64,000 bases of DNA from Limisphaera sp049537155. Lineage in GTDB: Bacteria > Verrucomicrobiota > Verrucomicrobiia > Limisphaerales > Limisphaeraceae. The notes beneath the pieces are model-generated. The model saw nothing but the letters and a program-made list of their open reading frames with translations. It was not told the DNA's origin and ran no database searches. Position numbers and translations under genes: made by a program. The stretch lies in NCBI RefSeq assembly GCF_049537155.1, contig NZ_JBMVQZ010000007.1, positions 62,001-126,000 of the forward strand, read 5' to 3'. How positions within the stretch are numbered: position 1 is the stretch's first letter; each line of letters opens with the position of its first letter. Below, piece after piece: positions 58,689 through 64,000 of this stretch.

Positions 58689-59633
58689 TCAGTGCGGTGC
58701 ACCCGGGCCGGCCGAAGCTGCGGGTTCCACGTGAAAATCATCCGCGTGATAGGAGCTGCGAACCATGGGCGCGCTGGCAACATGGCGGAACCCCAGGGCC
58801 CGTGCCTGCTCGCCGTACCACGCGAATCGGTCGGGCGGGACGTATTCCATGACCGGCAGATGGGCGGGTGTGGGCCGCAGATACTGCCCGAGCGTGACGA
58901 TGTCGCATCCCACCGCGCGCAGGTCCCGCAGTGCGCCCAGCACTTCCTCGGCCGTTTCGCCCAGGCCGAGCATCAGGCCGGACTTGGTCCAGAGCGGGCC
59001 TCGGGCCAGGCGCCGCGCCAGCTCGAGCACCCGGAGGGACCGATCGTAGGTGGCGCGGTGTCGGACCGCCGGTGTCAACCGCCGGACGGTTTCCAGGTTG
59101 TGATTGAAGATCTCGGGTCGCGCCGACAACACGGTGGCCACGGCGTCCGGGTCCCCGTTGAAATCCGGTGTGAGGACCTCGATGACCGTGCCGGGATTCC
59201 GCTCGCGCACCGCTTCGATGGTGCGCCGGAAATGGTCGGCACCCCCGTCGGGCAGGTCGTCGCGGGCCACGGCGGTGATGACCACGTGTCGCAGGCGCAG
59301 CCGGTGCGTGGCCTCGGCCACCCGCCGGGGTTCGTCCGGGTCGAGAGGCAGCGGTTTGGCCGTGGTGACGGCGCAAAACCGGCAGGCGCGTGTGCAGTGG
59401 TCGCCGCCGATCATGAAGGTGGCGGTGCCACGGCTCCAGCATTCCCAGTGATTGGGGCAACGGGCACTCTCACACACCGTGTGGAGCCGCAGCTCTTCCA
59501 GAAGGGCACGCGTCCGGCCGAACACCGGACTTGTGGGCAGTGCACGGCGCAGCCAGGCCGGCAGCCGGGTGGGGGGCGCGGCGGCGCCTGAACCGCCGCA
59601 ACCGGTCGGAGGGGGATGAATCTTGATGGCCAT
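58689..59633 (-). CDS. lipA: Lipoyl synthase
   Basis: Radical SAM enzyme that inserts sulfur into octanoyl groups on carrier proteins such as GcvH. The auxiliary cluster cysteines are in CESARCPNHWEC, the SAM cluster in CTRACRFCAV, and the C-terminal serine ligand in RSSYHADDF. FMIGGDHCTRACRFC, GLMLGLGETAEEV and YLRPTPAHLPVMEYVPP are typical. The 314-residue length is normal. It lies 6 bp downstream of the glutaredoxin gene and in a unit with gcvH, one of its substrates. Confidence 0.97.
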   Translation of the reverse strand: MAIKIHPPPTGCGGSGAAAPPTRLPAWLRRALPTSPVFGRTRALLEELRLHTVCESARCPNHWECWSRGTATFMIGGDHCTRACRFCAVTTAKPLPLDPDEPRRVAEATHRLRLRHVVITAVARDDLPDGGADHFRRTIEAVRERNPGTVIEVLTPDFNGDPDAVATVLSARPEIFNHNLETVRRLTPAVRHRATYDRSLRVLELARRLARGPLWTKSGLMLGLGETAEEVLGALRDLRAVGCDIVTLGQYLRPTPAHLPVMEYVPPDRFAWYGEQARALGFRHVASAPMVRSSYHADDFHVEPAASAGPGAPH

Positions 59634-59639
59634 CGGGCG

Positions 59640-59903
59640 TCAGGAAGTTTGGCGCCCCCCGACCTGCTCCTGCCAGAACGCGGCCAGTTCCTCCGGACCA
59701 AAATCCGCCAGAACGGCTCCGTCCACCTCGATCACGGGCGCCAGGGTCTGTCCGGAGAGCCGGACCATTTCATCCCAAGCCTGACGATCCCGTGTGACGT
59801 CGAGTCGGTCGTAGGTGATGCCGCGAGCTTGGAGCCAGGTCTCGGCCCGCTGGCACCAGGGACACCACGGTTTGACAAACAATCGCACCCTTTGCGGTTG
59901 CAC
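59640..59903 (-). CDS. Glutaredoxin-family protein
   Basis: An 87-residue thioredoxin-fold protein with active site WCPWC (VRLFVKPWCPWCQRAETWL), conserved TYDRLDVTRD, and cis-proline region TLAPVIEVDGAVLADFGPEEL. GTG 59903 gives a typical glutaredoxin length; the frame is open to 59957. Position between gcvH and lipA suggests a role in thiol balance or Fe-S supply for lipoylation, which is inference from context. Confidence 0.88.
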   Translation of the reverse strand: MQPQRVRLFVKPWCPWCQRAETWLQARGITYDRLDVTRDRQAWDEMVRLSGQTLAPVIEVDGAVLADFGPEELAAFWQEQVGGRQTS

Positions 59904-59972
59904 GGTGAGGAGAGTAGCCGGCGCCGGGCGCGGCTGCAAACAGCCGGAGCCCGTCAACTGTCCCGGAGGACA

Positions 59973-60359
59973 TCAGCCCTCGCCCAGTTGGGCGCGGTAT
60001 TGATCGGGGGTCAGGAGTTGCTCGAGTTCCTCGGGTCGGCTGGGCGCCAGCTTGAACAGCCAGCCCTGGCCGTACGGATCGCTGTTGATCCAGCCCGGGT
60101 TGTCCACCAACGGTTGGTTCACCTCGGTCACCCGACCGCTGAGGGGACTGTAAAAGTCGCTGGCGGTTTTGACTGATTCCACCACGCCGCAGGCTTCACC
60201 GGCCTGAACCTCCCGGCCCACGGCGGGCAGTTCCACGAACACAATGTCGGTCAACTCCTTTTGAGCATGGTCGGTGATGCCCACGGTGGCCACGCCGTCG
60301 GTCAACCGGACCCATTCGTGGGTTTTCGTATAGCGCAGGTCCCCAGGAATGTTTGACAT
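59973..60359 (-). CDS. gcvH: Glycine cleavage system H protein
   Basis: Lipoylated carrier of the glycine cleavage system. The 128-residue protein has YTKTHEWVRLTDGVATVGITDHAQKELTDIVFVELP, the lipoyl-lysine motif ESVKTASDFYSPLSG, and the closing NPGWINSDPYGQGWLFKLAPS. ATG 60359 gives the family start. No T or P protein genes are in the window, so it may serve mainly as a lipoyl carrier here. It heads the minus-strand unit with glutaredoxin and lipA. Confidence 0.96.
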   Translation of the reverse strand: MSNIPGDLRYTKTHEWVRLTDGVATVGITDHAQKELTDIVFVELPAVGREVQAGEACGVVESVKTASDFYSPLSGRVTEVNQPLVDNPGWINSDPYGQGWLFKLAPSRPEELEQLLTPDQYRAQLGEG

Positions 60360-60569
60360 GGTCTCATTTGGGCATTGCGCAGGATCCCGGTCAATGGGTT
60401 TCTGCACAGGCGGTTGGGTTCTTCCGGCAGGCGGTCCGATTGGTCTCGGACCGCCGAAACGAATGTCCATGAAGCTGCTGGCTGGCGGGCCGGACTCCCG
60501 GAACGGCAGGGAAACCCCCGTCGCGCCTCCCCTCCCATGCGGCGGGCCGCGTGGTTCCCGGCCCCGGTG

Positions 60570-60597
60570 CTTGACCCGTGGTCCGGTCCGGGTACAT
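60570..60597 (+). promoter_or_regulatory. Candidate promoter for the cupredoxin-like gene and oxidase genes
   Basis: TTGACC (60570-60575), a 16-bp spacer and TACATT (60592-60597), 21 bp before the first possible ATG (60619). Spacing and hexamers fit sigma-70. Confidence 0.5.
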
Positions 60598-60618
60598 TGC
60601 GTGTCCAAAAGGGTTCTG

Positions 60619-61332
60619 ATGGGGTATATGAAAGCGAAACATCTGGGTGTTGTGGTGGCAGTGGCGACGGGCATGGCCTTGTCTGCCGTTGCCGGGGAAA
60701 TTCGGGGCAAGATCACGCTCAAGGGAACGCCGCCGGCCAATCCGGTGGTCAAGGACCTGGCTGCTGACCCGAACTGCAGCAAGTTGGTCAAGGAAGCCGT
60801 CAACGTCCCGATGTACCGCGTCGGCGCGGACGGCGGGTTGGCCGACGTGTTCGTGACGCTGGCCGGGATCACCGGCAAGAGCACCGGCGCCAGCGCACCT
60901 CCGGCGGTGCTGGACCAGAAGGGTTGCCAGTACGTGCCCTACGTGCTGGCCATCCAGACCAAACAGACCCTGCTGGTGAAGAACTCCGATCCGCTTCTGC
61001 ACAACGTACACGCCACACCCACGGCACCCGGAAACAAGGAGCGTAACGAGGCCCAGTTGGCCGGGGGTCCGGACCTGAAATTCAGCTTCGACGCCCCGGA
61101 GAAGTTCCTACGCTTCAAATGCGACGTCCATCCGTGGATGTTCGCCTACGTGTGCGTGGAGGACCATCCCTGGTTCGCACTGAGCAGCGAGGACGGGACG
61201 TACGTGATCAAGGACGTGCCGCCCGGCAAGTACACGTTGGAGGCCTCGCATCGCAAGCTGGGCACCTTGAAGAAGGAGATCGAGGTCACCGACGGCGTGG
61301 TCAACGTGGACTTCGTCTTCGAGGTCAAGTAA
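60619..61332 (+). CDS. Exported cupredoxin-like protein with Cna-B-like C-terminal domain
   Basis: A 237-residue exported protein with a signal peptide (HLGVVVAVATGMALSAVAG). The central domain has HNVH (128-131) and FKCDVHPWM (166-174); His, Cys-x2-His-x2-Met are ligands as in type I copper sites of cupredoxins. The C-terminal 50 residues (DGTYVIKDVPPGKYTLEASH) are a carboxypeptidase-regulatory or Cna-B-like beta domain. It lies directly upstream of cytochrome oxidase assembly and subunit genes, so it may pass electrons or copper to that enzyme. Starts at 60619 or 60628 are possible. Confidence 0.78.
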   Translation: MGYMKAKHLGVVVAVATGMALSAVAGEIRGKITLKGTPPANPVVKDLAADPNCSKLVKEAVNVPMYRVGADGGLADVFVTLAGITGKSTGASAPPAVLDQKGCQYVPYVLAIQTKQTLLVKNSDPLLHNVHATPTAPGNKERNEAQLAGGPDLKFSFDAPEKFLRFKCDVHPWMFAYVCVEDHPWFALSSEDGTYVIKDVPPGKYTLEASHRKLGTLKKEIEVTDGVVNVDFVFEVK

Positions 61333-61414
61333 CCGCCACCCAAGGGCGACGGCGGACGCGGTCCGGGGTGAATGTCGGGTGTGGGAACGCGGTCGCCGGT
61401 GTGGGAGCGTGGAA

Positions 61415-62605
61415 GTGTCGGGTGCGTCATCCAGTGCGTTGCACCGCTTTGCGGTGTTGACGGCCTGTGCCGTGCTGGTGCTCATCGGGGCCGGTGGTCT
61501 TGTCACCAGCCATGGCGCCGGCTTGGCTGTCCCCGATTGGCCGAACACGTACGGGTACAACATGTTTTTCTTCCCCGTGTCGGCCTGGATCGGGGGCATT
61601 TTTTACGAGCATACCCATCGGCTGCTGGGCGCGCTGGTGGGGCTGCTGACGCTGGTGCTCGCCGTCTGGATGCATGGCGCACCGGCCCGGCCGTGGCTGA
61701 TGCGCGGCGGGTGGGTGGCGCTGGTCCTCGGGGCCACTGTCCTCCTGCTGGCCCCGGCTCGCTGGCAGGACGCGGTGGTGTTGGGGGGCTCCGGCCTGGC
61801 GGCGCTCATCGCGTCCCGGTTTTGGCCCCGGTGCGCCCCCCAGCCGACCCGGCTGCGCAGGCTCGGCCTGTTGGCGCTTGTCCTCGTGGTTGTCCAGGGT
61901 GTCCTGGGCGGGCTGCGGGTCGTCTGGCTCAAAGACGAGCTGGGCATCGTGCATGCCACGACGGCCCAGCTTTTTCTGATCCTCATGGCGGCACTGGCGC
62001 TTTTCACCTCGCGCGCATGGCAGAGGTTCCAGTCGGGTCCACTTGCGCAGCGGTTGCGCCCCTTGCGGCCGTGGTACACCTGGACCAGCGCGTTGATCCT
62101 GGTTCAGTTGATTCTGGGCGCCACCATGCGGCATGAACATGCGGGTCTGGCCGTGCCGGACTTCCCGTTGGCGTACGGGAGGCTCTGGCCGGCGACCGAT
62201 CCCGAGTCGGTGGCGCGTTACAACCGCCAGCGCATGGAGACACGGGCCTACAACGACATCACGGCGACCCACATCCATGTGCACATGGCGCACCGTCTGA
62301 TGGCGTTGGTGGTGACCGGTGCCATCGGTGCGGCGTGGTGGCAAACGCGACGGCGGCTGGAGCCCGGACATGCCCTGCGGCGGGTGACGGGTTTCTGGCT
62401 GCTGCTGGTCTGCGTACAGTTCGGCCTCGGGGCTTGGACGGTCTGGTCCAACAAGGCTGCGGATGTGGCCACGCTCCATGTGGTTGTCGGGGCACTCACT
62501 TTCGTCACCGGCGCCCTCTTGGCCATCGCGGCTCACGCACCGAATGTGCGCCAGAGTGCGCCATTGCCCCGGGCGGTGCCGGCGGCGATGGCGACCGCTT
62601 CCTGA
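61415..62605 (+). CDS. ctaA: Heme A synthase CtaA (COX15)
   Basis: Inner-membrane enzyme converting heme O to heme A. About eight helices; conserved blocks GAGGLVTSHGAGLAVPDWPNTYG, the heme-ligating histidines in YEHTHRLLGALVG, GIVHATTAQLFL, TATHIHVHMAHRLMALVV and ATLHVVVGALTF, and RHEHAGLAVPDFPLAYGR repeated in the second half. GTG 61415 has GGGAG 7 nt upstream; the frame is open to 61379. The 396-residue length includes a longer loop than usual. The ctaB start lies 11 bp downstream. Confidence 0.93.
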   Translation: MSGASSSALHRFAVLTACAVLVLIGAGGLVTSHGAGLAVPDWPNTYGYNMFFFPVSAWIGGIFYEHTHRLLGALVGLLTLVLAVWMHGAPARPWLMRGGWVALVLGATVLLLAPARWQDAVVLGGSGLAALIASRFWPRCAPQPTRLRRLGLLALVLVVVQGVLGGLRVVWLKDELGIVHATTAQLFLILMAALALFTSRAWQRFQSGPLAQRLRPLRPWYTWTSALILVQLILGATMRHEHAGLAVPDFPLAYGRLWPATDPESVARYNRQRMETRAYNDITATHIHVHMAHRLMALVVTGAIGAAWWQTRRRLEPGHALRRVTGFWLLLVCVQFGLGAWTVWSNKAADVATLHVVVGALTFVTGALLAIAAHAPNVRQSAPLPRAVPAAMATAS

Positions 62606-62616
62606 GGTCCCGGCCC

Positions 62617-63540
62617 ATGCAACCCGGCTTCCCCACCAAAACAGCCGAACCGACCCTGGCCCGTGTGGCGGGTCGGGAGAGATCCGGACCGTGCGCCGCC
62701 TGGGCCGAGTTGGTCAAGGCCCGCCTGACCTCGCTTGTACTGCTGACGACCGTGGTCGGGTATTACCTGGCCTGCGCGGGTCCGGTGGACGGGCCGGGTC
62801 TGGTGGCCACTTTGATCGGTATGGCGCTGCTGGCGGGAGGCGGGGCGGTCCTGAACGAGTGGATGGAACGCGAGGTGGACTCGCGCATGGAACGGACCCG
62901 ACATCGCCCGTTGCCGGCGGGCCAGATTCGCCCGGGCACCGCCCTGGTCACCGGGATCCTCATGGCCGCCTGGGGATTGATCGTGTTGGGGGTGGGCTGC
63001 AACCGGTTGGCTGCACTGTTGGGGGCGGTCGCTCTGGTGAGTTACGTCGGTGTTTACACGCCGTTGAAACGGCGCACCTGGTGGAACACATGGGTGGGTG
63101 CCATTCCGGGGGCCCTGCCGCCGGTGGTGGGTTGGGCCGCGGCCCGGGGTGAGCTTTCCGCGGCGGCATGGTCCCTGTTCGCCATCGTGGCCTGCTGGCA
63201 GATGCCGCACTTTTTCGGCATCGCCTGGATGTACCGTGACGATTATGCGCGGGCCGGCTTCCGCATGCTGCCGCAGGTGGACCCCGACGGGAGCCGCACC
63301 GGCCGACAAGCGCTGCTCTGGACCCTGGCATTGTTGCCCGCCTCCTTGTTGCCCTGGTGGCTGGGAATCGTGGGCCCCCTGTACGCCACGGCGGCAGGGG
63401 TCCTGGGTTTGGCCTATCTGGCCACGGCGTTGCAGTTTTACCGGCTTCGCACCGACCTTGCGGCGCGGGTGCTGTTCCTTGCATCCATCGTGTATTTGCC
63501 GCTTTTACTGGTGTTTCTGACCATTGACAAGGTGCGATAG
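62617..63540 (+). CDS. ctaB: Protoheme IX farnesyltransferase (heme O synthase)
   Basis: UbiA-family prenyltransferase adding farnesyl to heme B. KARLTSLVLLTTVVGYYLA, the first Asp-rich motif NEWMEREVDSRMERTRHRPLPAGQI, VYTPLKRRTWWNTWVGAIPGALPPVVGW, and WQMPHFFGIAWMYRDDYARAGFRMLPQVDPDG are diagnostic. The 307-residue length is normal. CTGAGG lies near ATG 62617. Its product feeds CtaA. Confidence 0.96.
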   Translation: MQPGFPTKTAEPTLARVAGRERSGPCAAWAELVKARLTSLVLLTTVVGYYLACAGPVDGPGLVATLIGMALLAGGGAVLNEWMEREVDSRMERTRHRPLPAGQIRPGTALVTGILMAAWGLIVLGVGCNRLAALLGAVALVSYVGVYTPLKRRTWWNTWVGAIPGALPPVVGWAAARGELSAAAWSLFAIVACWQMPHFFGIAWMYRDDYARAGFRMLPQVDPDGSRTGRQALLWTLALLPASLLPWWLGIVGPLYATAAGVLGLAYLATALQFYRLRTDLAARVLFLASIVYLPLLLVFLTIDKVR

Positions 63541-63567
63541 GACCGGGCGAAAACGAGGTTCGAGACC

Positions 63568-64000
63568 ATGGTACAACCCACGACCAAGACCGTAACGACG
63601 CCCCCGCACGGGGCTCACGCGCAGGAGCCCGGGCTCGGGTTCTGGCGTAAATACGTTTTCTCCACCGATCACAAGGTGATCGGAATCCAGTACGGATTGA
63701 CGGCGCTTTGTTTCCTGTTGCTGGGCTTTTTCCTGATCCTCACGATGCGCTGGCAGATTGCCCATCCCGGGGAACCGGTTCCCTTGGTGGGCTGGTTCCT
63801 GGAAAAGGTCCTCGGCAGTCCGGCCAGTAAAGGGGTGATGTCGCCCGACCTTTACAACATGTTCGGTGCGATGCACGGCACGATCATGGTCTTTCTGGCA
63901 ATCGTGCCGCTGGCGGTGGGTGCGTTCGGCAACTATCTGGTCCCGCTGATGATCGGCGCCAACGACATGGCCTTCCCGCGCCTGAACATGATGAGCTACC
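63568..64000 (+). CDS. ctaD: Cytochrome c oxidase subunit I, N-terminal part, runs off the right edge
   Basis: Catalytic subunit of a heme-copper oxidase. The visible 144 residues include FWRKYVFSTDHKVIGIQYG, the first membrane helix, and DLYNMFGAMHGTIMVFLAIVP (with the heme a histidine in MHGT), then GNYLVPLMIGANDMAFPRLNMMSY. This is the aa3-type pattern, consistent with heme A synthesis genes upstream. ATG 63568 begins 27 bp after ctaB. Confidence 0.96.
   Translation, partial: MVQPTTKTVTTPPHGAHAQEPGLGFWRKYVFSTDHKVIGIQYGLTALCFLLLGFFLILTMRWQIAHPGEPVPLVGWFLEKVLGSPASKGVMSPDLYNMFGAMHGTIMVFLAIVPLAVGAFGNYLVPLMIGANDMAFPRLNMMSY

Noticed and set aside
1..64000. CRISPR arrays, insertion sequences, integrases, prophage genes
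   Set aside because: No regularly spaced direct repeats of the right size, no transposase or integrase motifs and no phage-like gene blocks were seen on either strand.

Overview
This window is about 64 kb of GC-rich chromosomal DNA with dense, mostly housekeeping gene content. The organism is diderm: it carries a Kdo transferase, an LptF/G-type LPS permease, a WecB-type glycosyltransferase and an O-antigen-ligase-like protein. It respires aerobically (ctaA, ctaB and the start of cytochrome oxidase subunit I). A type II pseudopilin with a C-terminal DGH motif, large LamG-repeat exported proteins and the layout of the cell-division cluster best fit a GC-rich member of the PVC superphylum, most likely Verrucomicrobiota. 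That assignment is inference from gene content; there is no rRNA here to test it.

Layout. Positions 1-3151 hold the start of dnaK (minus), deoC, an initiator tRNA and an aspartate-type aminotransferase. Positions 3204-5197 are a minus-strand folK, histidine phosphatase and rph run. Positions 5336-6951 are an unrecognised minus-strand cluster of one exported protein and small Cys-rich proteins. Positions 7289-11338 hold pdxH, an O-antigen-ligase/TPR protein and waaA. Positions 11976-28411 are one long plus-strand division and cell-wall (dcw) cluster: mraZ, an unknown gene, rsmH, ftsL, ftsI, murF, mraY, a LysM gene, ftsW, murG, murB, ddl, ftsQ, ftsA and a very divergent ftsZ. murE, murD and murC are absent from it. 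Positions 28493-33642 encode a Yip1-like protein, a two-gene ABC exporter and an AraC regulator. Positions 33796-48192 are an accessory region for exported and degradative proteins: a lipoprotein, a pseudopilin, a 1382-residue LamG protein, a YfcC-type transporter, a 1433-residue composite peptidase and a 961-residue exported protein. Positions 48478-58652 hold an Fe-type alcohol dehydrogenase, a coupled deoxyhypusine-synthase-like/LptG/sensor-kinase/membrane-protein run, a TauE transporter, a glycoside hydrolase, a membrane-anchored GrpE-like protein and a WecB glycosyltransferase. Positions 58689-60359 are gcvH, glutaredoxin and lipA (minus). Positions 60619-64000 are a cupredoxin-like protein followed by ctaA, ctaB and ctaD.

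How it works together. The dcw run is tightly coupled (ATGA overlaps at murF/mraY, murG/murB and murB/ddl). It sits behind a promoter that overlaps MraZ-type repeats spaced at exactly 10 bp, so MraZ probably controls its own operon. FtsZ keeps the C-terminal FtsA-binding peptide but has lost the T7-loop catalytic residues. The most unusual protein is the composite peptidase at 40999-45300. It joins a duplicated HExxH zincin (second copy degenerate), a von Hippel-Lindau beta-like domain that retains the hydroxyproline-pocket residues, and a DPP-IV-type propeller with an S9 serine peptidase. All three module types are linked in other systems to proline or hydroxyproline recognition. No CRISPR array, insertion sequence, integrase or rRNA gene was seen.
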